Positions 40,325 to 48,726 of a stretch of 64,000 bases of DNA are shown here, piece by piece; the first letter of the stretch is position 1, and each line of letters starts with the position of its first letter. A program made the position numbers and the translations under genes. The DNA is from Cutibacterium granulosum. Its GTDB lineage: Bacteria; Actinomycetota; Actinomycetes; Propionibacteriales; Propionibacteriaceae. The notes under the pieces were generated by a model, which saw only the letters and a list, made by a program, of their open reading frames with translations, was not told the origin of the DNA and did not search any database. The stretch covers positions 868,001 to 932,000 of the forward strand of contig NZ_LT906441.1 of the NCBI RefSeq assembly GCF_900186975.1. Reading direction: 5' to 3'.

Positions 40325-41266
40325 ATGAAGTCAGCCACGCCACGTCCTGGACACACGGACAACGCGATCGAGGTCAATGACCTCGTCAAATCCTTTCGAC
40401 GTCCGGGCCATTCACCGCTCCGAGCCGTCGATCACGTCTGCCTGACCATTCCAACCGGCAGCATCGTCGCAGTGCTGGGCCCCAACGGGGCCGGCAAGAG
40501 CACCACCATCGACATGATCCTGGGGATGATCGCACCGACCCACGGCACGGTGTCGGTCCTCGGCCACGCTCCGCAGGACGCGGCACGCAGTGGCCGTGTC
40601 GGTGTCGTCTTCCAGGGCGGTGGTCTCCTGCCCGACTTCACGGTGCGCGAGACCCTCGAGGTCATTGCCGCCGCACACGGCGCGAGCGATCACGTGGCGC
40701 AGATGATCGAGGAATGGAATCTAGCCGACATCGCGGGAACCAAGGTCAAGAAGTGTTCCGGTGGCCAGCAGCAGCGGCTGCGCTTCGCCATGGCTCTGGT
40801 CAGCCAGCCAGAGCTCATCATCCTCGACGAGCCGACGACCGGTCTGGACGTCGAGGCGCGACGGTACTTCTGGCAGAAGATGCGCGAACAGGCCGAGCAG
40901 GGCCGCACCATCGTCTTCGCCACCCACTACCTGCGCGAGGCCGACGTCTTCGCCGAGCGAGTCGTGCTCATGGCCCACGGACGCATCGTCGCCGATGGCC
41001 CCGTCGACGAGATCCGAGGCTCGGTGGCCGGGTCGCGTGTCGAGTTCACGACCGATGAGGCGACAGACCTTGCTGAGCGAGTGCGGTCCTTCCCCGGCAC
41101 CAGTGAGGTGAACCAGGAGGGCAGCCGTCTGGAGGTACGCACCAGCAATTCCGACGAGCTCGCCCGTTTCCTGCTCGACGACACGACGGCACACGACCTG
41201 CGCATCAGCACGAACAGCCTGGAGGACGTGTTCGTGCAACTCACCAGCGATGAGGAGCAATCATGA
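40325..41266 (+). CDS. ABC-2 type exporter ATP-binding protein
   Basis: A 313-residue ATPase of the drug/antibiotic export class with Walker A GPNGAGKS, the Q-loop VFQGGGLLPDFTV, signature CSGGQQQR (Cys replacing the usual Leu) and Walker B LIILDEPTTGLD. The C-terminal 80 residues form the accessory domain of this class. It overlaps the permease gene by ATGA. A two-component system follows, an arrangement common in Gram-positive peptide-antibiotic resistance and stress exporters. The substrate is not known. Confidence 0.88.
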   Translation: MKSATPRPGHTDNAIEVNDLVKSFRRPGHSPLRAVDHVCLTIPTGSIVAVLGPNGAGKSTTIDMILGMIAPTHGTVSVLGHAPQDAARSGRVGVVFQGGGLLPDFTVRETLEVIAAAHGASDHVAQMIEEWNLADIAGTKVKKCSGGQQQRLRFAMALVSQPELIILDEPTTGLDVEARRYFWQKMREQAEQGRTIVFATHYLREADVFAERVVLMAHGRIVADGPVDEIRGSVAGSRVEFTTDEATDLAERVRSFPGTSEVNQEGSRLEVRTSNSDELARFLLDDTTAHDLRISTNSLEDVFVQLTSDEEQS

Positions 41267-42012
41267 AGACCTACATTCGTCTCGACCTGCGCCGTATGCT
41301 GCGCGACCCCGGCACGGTGATCTTTGCCATCATCATGCCCCTGGGCATGTACCTTCTCTTCGGACCGCTGCAGGACTACTCGTCCGAGGAGGTCGCACAC
41401 GGGAACGTGGGTGCACTCATCATGGCGTCGATGGGATGTTACGGCGCGCTGCTGGCCGTCACCGCACTTGCCGCCGAGTCGGCCCACGAACAGGGCCGCG
41501 GCTGGAACCGGCAACTCGCCATGACACCGATGACCCCGGGGCGGTACATCGCCGCCAAGACGATTGCGATCCAGCTGGTGGCCATAGCCCCGATCGCCCT
41601 GGTCTTCATCGCGGGGGCCCTCACCGGGGCTCGGATCGACGGCTGGGGATGGCTCACCTCACCCCTGCTGTGCTGGATCTGCACCCTGCCGTTCAGCATG
41701 CTCGGTCTGGCCGTCGGCATGGCGATGCGCAGCGACTCCGCGTCCAATGTGGCGTCGTTCATCGTCGTTGCCGCAGCGTTCGTCGGCGATGCCTTCTCGC
41801 CGTTGAGTGGTGGCCTGCTGAAATTCGCCCACTGGACCCCGCTGTACGGCCCCAATCTGCTGGCACGCTGGCCGGTGGAGGGAGGATGGATCGCCGATGG
41901 TGACAAGATCGTCCACGACTCCGTTTGGTGGGGAATCGGCGGTGTGCTGGGATGGGCCGTCGTCTTCATGGCCCTGGCCTTCCTGGCCAGCAGGCGTCAT
42001 CAGGACCGCTGA
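41263..42012 (+). CDS. ABC-2 type exporter permease
   Basis: A 249-residue membrane protein with six hydrophobic segments, partner of the preceding ATPase and coupled by a four-base overlap. An 11-bp hairpin follows its stop, which separates it from the sensor kinase gene. Confidence 0.85.
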   Translation: MKTYIRLDLRRMLRDPGTVIFAIIMPLGMYLLFGPLQDYSSEEVAHGNVGALIMASMGCYGALLAVTALAAESAHEQGRGWNRQLAMTPMTPGRYIAAKTIAIQLVAIAPIALVFIAGALTGARIDGWGWLTSPLLCWICTLPFSMLGLAVGMAMRSDSASNVASFIVVAAAFVGDAFSPLSGGLLKFAHWTPLYGPNLLARWPVEGGWIADGDKIVHDSVWWGIGGVLGWAVVFMALAFLASRRHQDR

Positions 42013-42029
42013 GCGTGACCCCTTGCCCT

Positions 42030-42064
42030 GACCGGCGACCAAGCTGCTGTGGAGGTCGCCGGTC
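42030..42064 (+). terminator. hairpin after the ABC-2 permease gene
   Basis: A perfect 11-bp stem (GACCGGCGACC / GGTCGCCGGTC) with a 13-base loop begins 18 bases after the permease stop. The two-component genes therefore probably have their own promoter in 42065-42172. Confidence 0.65.
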
Positions 42065-42172
42065 TCGGAGCACCTGCTCCCGGTGTGTCGTGGCGCAGGG
42101 CCCCGCTTGGCCGCGTGCCCTGCCGTCCATCATGCTGAGATGGTCCACGGTGCACACCCATGAGAGGAAAGC

Positions 42173-43312
42173 ATGAAGCTGGTCTCGACGCAGCAGGTTC
42201 CCCTGCCGATGGCTCGGGAGCGCCGACAGTCGGTGCTCTACGCGGCAGTCTGGATGGTCTTCGAGATCCTGGCGGTCGCTGGTCTGCTCGAGCCGCCAGC
42301 GGTACCGACGTGGCAGCTGGCGCTGGGGCTGTCGTGCGTCGCCGCGTTCTCCGTGACGTATCTGTGGATGTTCCACGTCAATCCGGACGGTGCGGAGTTG
42401 TGGGCGTCACGGCGGTTCGTGCGGCGTGGGGCGATCGGAGGATTCGGGCTGTTGTGGGTCCTCGTGGTGGCGCTGGGACTGGTTCGAGTGGGAGCCGCCG
42501 TCGCGCTCTTCCCATTCATCATCGCCTACGCGGCGTACACACTGCCGTACGTCGTCACGGCGCTCAACTGGGCCACGGGAGTGGTTGCCGGACTGGGCAT
42601 CTGGTGGACGGGCACCTTGCCGAGCGGTTGGCTGTTCAGCGTCGCGGTCTCTGCGGCCATCGTCACCGTCACCGGACTGCTCAGTCGATATCGCAGGCAT
42701 GTGCAGGACCAGTTGCGCGCCGACAAGGAGATGGTCGTCCGACTCACCGAACGGGAACGAATCGCCTCGGACATGCACGATCTGCTCGGCCAGACCCTCA
42801 CCGTGACGGCGATGAAGGCGGAGCTGGTGCAACGACTGATACCCACCTCACCCGACAAGGCCGTGACCGAGGCCCAGGAGGTGCAGCACCTGGCGCGCAC
42901 TGCCCTGCACCAGGTGCGCGAGCTGGTGAGTCAACTGCACGAGGTGTCCCTGGACACCCAGCTGGTGGTGGCGCGTAGCGCGCTGCAGGCAGCCGGGATC
43001 GAGCCGAAGGTGGAGGACCACCGCAGTGCGGCTGCCCAGGACACCTCCCAGGATGACACCTTCGACTCGGTACGGGGGTGGGTGCTGCGGGAGGCGGTGA
43101 CCAACGTCGTGCGACATTCCGGGGCCGCGCAGTGCCGGATGTGGATTGGCGACGAGAAGCTGTGCATATGCGACGACGGATCGGGCCTCGGTGATGCCGT
43201 CTGGGGCAATGGTCTGACGGGGATGCGTCGTCGCGTCGATGCCGCTGGGGGAGAGCTCACCGTGGGCCCTGGCCCGGGTGGCCACGGAACCTGCGTCGGC
43301 GTGATCGGCTGA
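42173..43312 (+). CDS. sensor histidine kinase (NarL/DesK class)
   Basis: A 379-residue membrane kinase. The N-terminal half has about six hydrophobic segments (20-175) without a large extracellular domain, as in DesK. The HisKA_3 phosphoacceptor sits in ASDMHDLLGQTL, and the ATPase domain shows VLREAVTNVVRHS (N box), DDGSGLG and NGLTGMRRRV (G box). The ATG has GAGGA upstream. The response regulator gene lies 95 bases downstream. It probably senses a membrane-related signal and controls the exporter upstream. Confidence 0.9.
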   Translation: MKLVSTQQVPLPMARERRQSVLYAAVWMVFEILAVAGLLEPPAVPTWQLALGLSCVAAFSVTYLWMFHVNPDGAELWASRRFVRRGAIGGFGLLWVLVVALGLVRVGAAVALFPFIIAYAAYTLPYVVTALNWATGVVAGLGIWWTGTLPSGWLFSVAVSAAIVTVTGLLSRYRRHVQDQLRADKEMVVRLTERERIASDMHDLLGQTLTVTAMKAELVQRLIPTSPDKAVTEAQEVQHLARTALHQVRELVSQLHEVSLDTQLVVARSALQAAGIEPKVEDHRSAAAQDTSQDDTFDSVRGWVLREAVTNVVRHSGAAQCRMWIGDEKLCICDDGSGLGDAVWGNGLTGMRRRVDAAGGELTVGPGPGGHGTCVGVIG

Positions 43313-43407
43313 GCGCTCGGCACGGTAGCCCCTGCTGGGATGAGTCTCGGTGCCGGTGCCCCCGAGGTTCTCGGGTCTGCTGCGGAGAACATGGCAAGCT
43401 TGTCGAC

Positions 43408-44013
43408 GTGATCAGGATTGCCGTGGCCGATGACCAGACGTTGGTGCGTGGAGCGCTGGCGGCACTTCTCGACATGGAGGACGACCTGCAGGTCGTCGGC
43501 AGTTGTGGTCGGGGTGACGAGGTCGTCGACATGGTGCAACGCACCAACCCCGATGTCTGCCTGCTCGACATCGAGATGCCCGGGATGGACGGCATCACCG
43601 TCGCCGAACACCTGGCGAGCACCGCCCCGACCTGTCGGGTGCTCATCGTCACCACCTTCGGACGACCCGGCTACCTACGACGCGCCATGGATGCTGGCGT
43701 GAGCGGATTCGTCGTCAAGGACACCCCGGCCGAGCAGCTCGCCAAGATGGTGCGCACGGTGCACGCCGGGCAACGCGTCATCGACCCCGATCTTGCCGCA
43801 GAGTCCCTCATGCAAGGCCACAACCTGCTCAGTGAGCGGGAGCAACAGGTGCTGCGGCTGGTCGAGGGCGGGGCATCGATGACGGCCATCGCCTCCGAGC
43901 TCTTCCTGTCGGTGGGCACGGTGCGCAACCACGTCTCCTCGGCGATCCACAAGACGGGGGCCGCCAACCGCACCGGGGCGGCGGTGACGGCGCGGGAGCG
44001 TGGCTGGCTGTGA
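43408..44013 (+). CDS. response regulator, NarL/LuxR type
   Basis: A 201-residue regulator with a receiver domain (acidic Asp8-Asp9, phosphoacceptor Asp54 in LLDIEMPGMDG, and VVKDTP with the conserved Lys) and a C-terminal LuxR helix-turn-helix (LSEREQQVLRLVEGG to GTVRNHV). It is the partner of the kinase upstream. The start is a GTG with no obvious Shine-Dalgarno site. Confidence 0.92.
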   Translation: MIRIAVADDQTLVRGALAALLDMEDDLQVVGSCGRGDEVVDMVQRTNPDVCLLDIEMPGMDGITVAEHLASTAPTCRVLIVTTFGRPGYLRRAMDAGVSGFVVKDTPAEQLAKMVRTVHAGQRVIDPDLAAESLMQGHNLLSEREQQVLRLVEGGASMTAIASELFLSVGTVRNHVSSAIHKTGAANRTGAAVTARERGWL

Positions 44014-44103
44014 GGTGACGGTGTCCGAGGACCACGTGGCATCTGCAGGGCTGCCGACGTCCAGAACGACGTTCCCACTTGTCGAACTGCAGTGACACGT
44101 ACT

Positions 44104-44125
44104 GTTCATTTGCACGTCACCGAGT
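44104..44125 (+). promoter_or_regulatory. PHO-box-like direct repeat upstream of the phosphoesterase gene
   Basis: GTTCATTTGCA followed directly by CGTCACCGAGT resembles two 11-bp units of the actinobacterial PhoP binding site (consensus near GTTCACC, with TCA in register in both units). It lies 112 bases before a phosphoesterase gene, which would fit phosphate control. The match is short, so this is tentative. Confidence 0.3.
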
Positions 44126-44236
44126 ATGTGCCACTGCTTCTCCCGCGTCTCCTAGATTCGTGACCAGCCCGAGGTTCGTGGACCATCAGCTGCACAGGAG
44201 CATCCTCGGGGCCGTCGCAGCGGAGAGGCAGAGCGC

Positions 44237-47155
44237 GTGTCCAAGCCCGACACTGACGAAACGACCGACAAGACCCAGCAGAACCCCACCAAGCCGTTCC
44301 ATCGGCGCCGTAACATCACCATCGGTGTCTCGGCTGCACTCGTCCTCGCGTTGGGGACGACGGCGGCCATCGGTGCCGCCAATGGCACCTTCTGGGGCAA
44401 GCGCCACGTGGGCAGCGAGTACGAGGACGGCCTGCAGGTCTCCGACAACCAGGTGATCAAGCCGATCGGTGAGCGTCTGGTCACCGAGCACGGCAAGTTC
44501 ATGGGGTCGGCGATCAGCCCGGACGGCAAGGTCCTGGCAGCGACCTCTGCCGATGGCGACCAGATCCTCCAGGTGTTCTCCCTGGGCACCCACAAGCTCG
44601 TCTCCACCGTGGGCAAGGGCGGCGACGTCAAGGTGAAGGATGCCAGCGTCGGTCAGGGCGATCCCACGTTCTCACCCGACGGTCGGACGGTGGCCCTCGG
44701 GCAGAACACCGGCGTACGTCTGGTCACCGTGGACAAGAATGGCAAGGTCACCGGTACCGACTTCATCACCCTCGCGAACCAGGGCGAGAAGAAACCGCTG
44801 CCCGGCAAACCGGCCTTCTCCGCCGACGGCAAGACCCTCTACGTCCCGGTCAACGGGCAGAACAGCGTTGCCGAGATCGACCTCGGTACCAAGAGGGTGA
44901 CCCACACCTGGCAGGTCGGTATCGCCCCGCGCGCAGTGCAGCTGGTCGGCAACAAGCTCTACGTGAGCAACGAGGGTGGACGCCAGGCCAAGGGCACCGA
45001 CAACACGATGAACTCCTACGGCACCGACGTGCCGGCCGACCCGTACCTGGGTACCTCCACCAACGGCACCCTGTCGACCATCGACGTCACCAAGCCCGAT
45101 GCCAAGGTCGGCAGCATCCGGGTGGGACTGCACCCCACCGCCATGCACTCGGTCGGCCACGCCCTGCTGGTGGCCAACACCGGCTCCGACACCGTCTCGG
45201 TGGTCGACACCCGCACCGACAAGGTCGTCCAGACGATCGCCACCCAGCCCTACTCGGGCGCCAAGGTGGGCTACGAGCCGACCGGCGTCACCACCACCAA
45301 GGACGGCCACATCCTCGTCAGTCTGGGGCGCGCCAATGCGTTGGCCACCTTCACCTGGGACGAGAAGGAGCCGCAGGAACCGGTGAAGTACATCGGTCTG
45401 CTGCCCACCGACTACTTCCCCGGTGAGGTGGGGATGGCCGGCGACGAGGTCGTCGTCACCAATGTGCGTGGCATCGACGCCCGGGGCCCGGAGAAGACCA
45501 TCAAGAAGGGGTTCGGCACCAAGAACGCCACCGGTCACGCCACCCACTCCACGACGGGCTCCCTCACCTGGTTCCGCATGCCGGCCGACAGCGAGATCGG
45601 CAAGAAGTGGACCAACACCGTCTTCCACCAGAACGCCTGGACCAACGACAACACCGCGAAGTCCAAGGACTCCAAGAACTCCAAGGCCAAGCCCGTGCCG
45701 GTGCCTGCCCGGGTCGGTGACCTGTCGACGATCAAGCACGTCTTCCTCATCGTCAAGGAGAATCGCACCTACGACCAGATGTACGGTGACGACTCCCGCG
45801 GCGACGGCGATCCCAAGCTCGCCCAGTTCGGTGGCGCCGTGAGCCCCAACCAGCACCTCATCAACAAGCAGTTCGGGCTCTACGACAACGTCTACGACAT
45901 CGGCACCAACTCCGCCGAGGGACACAACTGGCTCATGCAGGGCGACGACCCGGAGTACACCGAGACGAACTCCGGTGCCTACCAGCGCTCCTACGACACC
46001 GAGGACGACGTGTTGGGCCACCAGCGTTCCGGGTTCCTGTGGACGTCGGTGCAGTCGGCCGGCAACACCGTGAAGAACTACGGTGAGTTCACCACTGGCA
46101 TCGAGAAGCCCAAGGATGCGACCTGGCAGAAGTACTACTGCGCCACCAAGTCGGTGCTGGGTGGCGGGGATGCGGCCCAGCTCACCAGCCCGGAGCTCAA
46201 GGTCAAGCAGAACTCGCCGATCCCGTCGCTGGACAAGGTGACCAATCACATCTACCCACAGTTCGACACCGACATTCCCGACATCTACCGCACCCAGTTG
46301 TGGAAGCAGGACCTCGAGAAGAACGGCCCGGCCAACCTCAACATGCTGTGGCTGTCGAGCGACCACACCGGCGGCACCCCCGACGCCCGCGCCCAGGTGG
46401 CCGACTCCGACCTGGCCACCGGCCAGATCGTCGACACCATCTCCCACTCCAAGTACTGGAAGGACTCGGTGATCTTCGTCGTCGAGGACGACTCCCAGAA
46501 CGGCGCCGACCACATCGACGGGCATCGCTCGGCCACCCAGGTGATCAGCCCGTGGGCGATCCACGGCACGGTGAACAGCACCTACTACTCACAGATCAAC
46601 GTGGTGCGCACCATCCAGCAGATCCTCGGTGCCGAACCGTTGAACCAGAAGCTGGCCGCCGCCACCCCGATGTACGACGCCTTCGTCAAGGATCCCGACT
46701 ACACGCCGTTCACGGCCGTGCCCAACCAGATCCCGCTCACCGAGAACGTCAAGCGCATCCCGGCCTGTGGACTCGACAAGGCCAAGGGCGACGGGGTTGC
46801 CACGACGGTGCCCGCCAACATGAAGTCCGTCGCCAAGAAGTGGGAGGACTGGCGCACCCACCAGCCGTTCATCACCGAGAAGGAGGAGGACTCCGTCGAT
46901 CCGGTGCTCATGAACCGGTTCACCTGGTACAACGCCCACTTCTTCCGCACCCCCTACCCGGGTGACTCCACGATCTACACCCCTGACCAGGTGCCCGGTG
47001 CCGGCAAGGACGTCAAGGATGAGGATGACATCGACGTCATGCTCGGCAAGGATGATGACGATGACGACGAGAAGGAGGAGAAGGCCGAGGCCGGCAAGGC
47101 CGACAGCCATGATCACCACGACGCCGACGACGATGACGAGAAGGGGGAGCGCTGA
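44237..47155 (+). CDS. YncE-type beta-propeller fused to phosphoesterase (alkaline phosphatase superfamily)
   Basis: A 972-residue exported protein. A membrane anchor or signal (about 26-46) is followed by a YncE-like beta-propeller (about 65-420, repeats such as SPDGKVLAATSADGD) and a phosphoesterase domain of the PF04185 type (about 505-870), with VFLIVKENRTYDQMYGD at the metal site, LWLSSDHTGG and VVEDDSQNGADHIDGH. That order matches known bifunctional YncE/alkaline-phosphatase-like proteins, with phospholipid or phosphodiester substrates inferred from the family. The last 50 residues are almost only Asp, Glu, Lys and His, probably a metal-binding tail. The GTG start has GGAGAGG upstream. 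A terminator hairpin follows, so it is a single-gene unit. Confidence 0.85.
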   Translation: MSKPDTDETTDKTQQNPTKPFHRRRNITIGVSAALVLALGTTAAIGAANGTFWGKRHVGSEYEDGLQVSDNQVIKPIGERLVTEHGKFMGSAISPDGKVLAATSADGDQILQVFSLGTHKLVSTVGKGGDVKVKDASVGQGDPTFSPDGRTVALGQNTGVRLVTVDKNGKVTGTDFITLANQGEKKPLPGKPAFSADGKTLYVPVNGQNSVAEIDLGTKRVTHTWQVGIAPRAVQLVGNKLYVSNEGGRQAKGTDNTMNSYGTDVPADPYLGTSTNGTLSTIDVTKPDAKVGSIRVGLHPTAMHSVGHALLVANTGSDTVSVVDTRTDKVVQTIATQPYSGAKVGYEPTGVTTTKDGHILVSLGRANALATFTWDEKEPQEPVKYIGLLPTDYFPGEVGMAGDEVVVTNVRGIDARGPEKTIKKGFGTKNATGHATHSTTGSLTWFRMPADSEIGKKWTNTVFHQNAWTNDNTAKSKDSKNSKAKPVPVPARVGDLSTIKHVFLIVKENRTYDQMYGDDSRGDGDPKLAQFGGAVSPNQHLINKQFGLYDNVYDIGTNSAEGHNWLMQGDDPEYTETNSGAYQRSYDTEDDVLGHQRSGFLWTSVQSAGNTVKNYGEFTTGIEKPKDATWQKYYCATKSVLGGGDAAQLTSPELKVKQNSPIPSLDKVTNHIYPQFDTDIPDIYRTQLWKQDLEKNGPANLNMLWLSSDHTGGTPDARAQVADSDLATGQIVDTISHSKYWKDSVIFVVEDDSQNGADHIDGHRSATQVISPWAIHGTVNSTYYSQINVVRTIQQILGAEPLNQKLAAATPMYDAFVKDPDYTPFTAVPNQIPLTENVKRIPACGLDKAKGDGVATTVPANMKSVAKKWEDWRTHQPFITEKEEDSVDPVLMNRFTWYNAHFFRTPYPGDSTIYTPDQVPGAGKDVKDEDDIDVMLGKDDDDDDEKEEKAEAGKADSHDHHDADDDDEKGER

Positions 47156-47183
47156 GCAGACGTGAGCCGAACCCTCGTCAATT

Positions 47184-47212
47184 CGTGCCCGGGACCAACG
47201 GCCCCGGGCACG
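47184..47212 (+). terminator. terminator hairpin of the phosphoesterase gene
   Basis: CGTGCCCGGG (47184-47193) pairs perfectly with CCCGGGCACG (47203-47212) across a 9-base loop, 29 bases after the stop codon. Confidence 0.75.
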
Positions 47213-47360
47213 ATTGCGTGTGACGGAGTGTGCGAGGGGGTTGGCCGGACGTGCTGCGCGGCAGGTTGGAGCTGTCTCATGGCCTAGACACGGCCTGACT
47301 CTCCACGGCCTGCCTCGGCACTGCGTCTCATCCCCTTGGCATGTGGGCGTGTCAGACGCT

Positions 47361-47496
47361 GACCGCCGACGCTGGGGTTCGAGACCACCGACGCGGGGAG
47401 TCCTGGTCACCGAAGCTGAGAGCCCAAGGTCACCAACGCTGGGGCTTTGAGACCATCAACGTTTGGATCCCAAGACACCAACGCTGAGAGCCCAAG
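47361..47496. repeat. six imperfect 22-23-bp tandem repeats
   Basis: Units begin at 47361, 47383, 47406, 47429, 47451 and 47474, each opening GACC or GTCAC and containing a variant of ACCAACGCTG; the best preserved unit opens GACACCAACGCTGAGAGCCC. A partial seventh unit starts at 47497. Unit lengths alternate between 22 and 23, so the block is not coding, and there is no spacer, so it is not a CRISPR. Confidence 0.75.
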
Positions 47497-47645
47497 GTCA
47501 CAGCCCATCGTCACCACTGCCTTGTGGGTACCTGCTTCGTTGAGTACCTGTCGGGAACTGCCGAACGAGTGACCGGGGCGCACCCCGGCCACGGGATATC
47601 CGGGCGGTCGCAGCCATCACGTTCAGGCTGCGACCGTCAAGAGGC

Positions 47646-48032
47646 TCAACGACGGGTGGAGTGAATCATGGCCGTTCCCACCAGCATGGCGATGAATCCC
47701 ACGATCACGGCACACAGACCAAAGACATTGATCGTCGTCGGATCGGTGAAGGCCAGGAACGAGACGACTCCACCAGCGAGAACCACGCAGCCAATGCCGT
47801 GAACCATCCGCGAGGCGCGCGATCCGGGACCGCGGACTGAAGCGATGAGGCCAAGGATGCAGGCAACCGCTGCCACGACTGCGAAAATGGTGGTGTGGAG
47901 CACCGATCCGCCCGGTGCCGTCGCGAAGCTTGTCCCGGTGGCCGCCATGATGATGATGAGGACGAGGAGCAACACCACCAATCCCGAGGACAACGCTGAG
48001 TAGTCACCGGTTGGTCGGTCGGAATTCATCAT
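47646..48032 (-). CDS. small four-span membrane protein, unknown function
   Basis: A 128-residue protein with four hydrophobic segments (about 17-36, 42-62, 75-95 and 100-120) and short polar loops. I recognise no family. Two ATG codons stand side by side (48032 and 48029). No Shine-Dalgarno site is visible, but a TATATAT box lies 9-17 bases upstream, so the mRNA may be nearly leaderless. The neighbour upstream on the same strand is a histidine phosphatase gene ending 28 bases away. Confidence 0.65.
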   Translation of the reverse strand: MMNSDRPTGDYSALSSGLVVLLLVLIIIMAATGTSFATAPGGSVLHTTIFAVVAAVACILGLIASVRGPGSRASRMVHGIGCVVLAGGVVSFLAFTDPTTINVFGLCAVIVGFIAMLVGTAMIHSTRR

Positions 48033-48038
48033 GGCTAC

Positions 48039-48052
48039 AGCATATATATGCT
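48039..48052. promoter_or_regulatory. AT-rich palindrome over the promoter of the small membrane protein gene
   Basis: AGCATATATATGCT is a perfect 14-bp palindrome that includes a plausible -10 box for the minus-strand gene starting at 48032. It may be only a promoter element or also an operator. Confidence 0.4.
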
Positions 48053-48060
48053 TGGCTGTG

Positions 48061-48648
48061 TCATTCGGCGTCGTACTCACCGTCACGCAGTGCGGCAAGA
48101 TCCACCTCGCGCTCCATGACGGCACCGTTGCCGATGATGAGGTCCCAGTCGAGATGACGGTGGCTGCGCCCGTCTAGGACGCCGAGGATGACGCGCATCG
48201 TGTCGCCGTGGGTGACGAGGACGATCTCGTCGTCGGCAGGGGAATCAATGGTGAGGAAACTGCGTGTTCGTGCCGCGACGTCGGCCAGAGACTCCCCGCC
48301 GCCCCAGCGCACGTCGGCGACGTCGATCCCGGGTGGGGCAGGCTCGGGGGTGAGCTCCTCGGGCAACTTGCCCTCCATGCGCCCCAGCGCCTGCTCGCGC
48401 AGTCGTGCGTCGGTTGCCACGGCCACCCCGAGGGCTCGCGCGATGGGTTCGGCGGTCTGCACGGCACGCAGCTGGTCCGACGAGATCACGGCAGTACCCG
48501 GTGCGACGAGTTCGACCACCCTGCGGGCCGCCTGCTCGGCCTGGGCACGTCCCAGATCGGTGAGGGGCACGTGCATGGTCTGGCCCTGCAGCCGATGCTC
48601 CAGGTTCCAGGTCGACTGGCCGTGGCGGACGAGGACGATGTGTGTCAC
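48061..48648 (-). CDS. histidine phosphatase family protein (phosphoglycerate mutase-like)
   Basis: A 195-residue histidine phosphatase with the phosphohistidine motif VRHGQSTWN at the N-terminus and the second histidine in LVTHGDTMRV. The family includes alpha-ribazole phosphatase (CobC), and cobD-cobQ start 79 bases away on the other strand, so a role in nucleotide-loop assembly of cobalamin is possible but not shown by the sequence. A general phosphatase is equally likely. The GTG at 48648 starts MTHIVLVRHG; a TACGCT box six bases upstream suggests a leaderless transcript. Confidence 0.8.
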   Translation of the reverse strand: MTHIVLVRHGQSTWNLEHRLQGQTMHVPLTDLGRAQAEQAARRVVELVAPGTAVISSDQLRAVQTAEPIARALGVAVATDARLREQALGRMEGKLPEELTPEPAPPGIDVADVRWGGGESLADVAARTRSFLTIDSPADDEIVLVTHGDTMRVILGVLDGRSHRHLDWDLIIGNGAVMEREVDLAALRDGEYDAE

Positions 48649-48726
48649 GCACCGAGCGTAGCCCCGCGCGGGCAGGGGACCGAATGTGACCGGAACTCGG
48701 CTACGTGCACCAAGTAGGCTGGCCAC

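Larger units (their letters stand above)
47156..47645. other. gap of 490 bp with terminator and imperfect tandem repeats
   Basis: No gene is supported. The gap contains the phosphoesterase terminator (47184-47212) and a block of six imperfect 22-23-bp tandem repeats (47361-47496). Nothing else is evident. Confidence 0.5.

Noticed and set aside
44672-46564. A 630-codon open frame on the minus strand
   Set aside because: It mirrors the YncE-phosphoesterase gene; its composition (Val, Gly, Asp, His rich) is typical of an antisense shadow.
47361-47496. CRISPR array
   Set aside because: The repeats are contiguous without spacers, diverged, and there are no cas genes.
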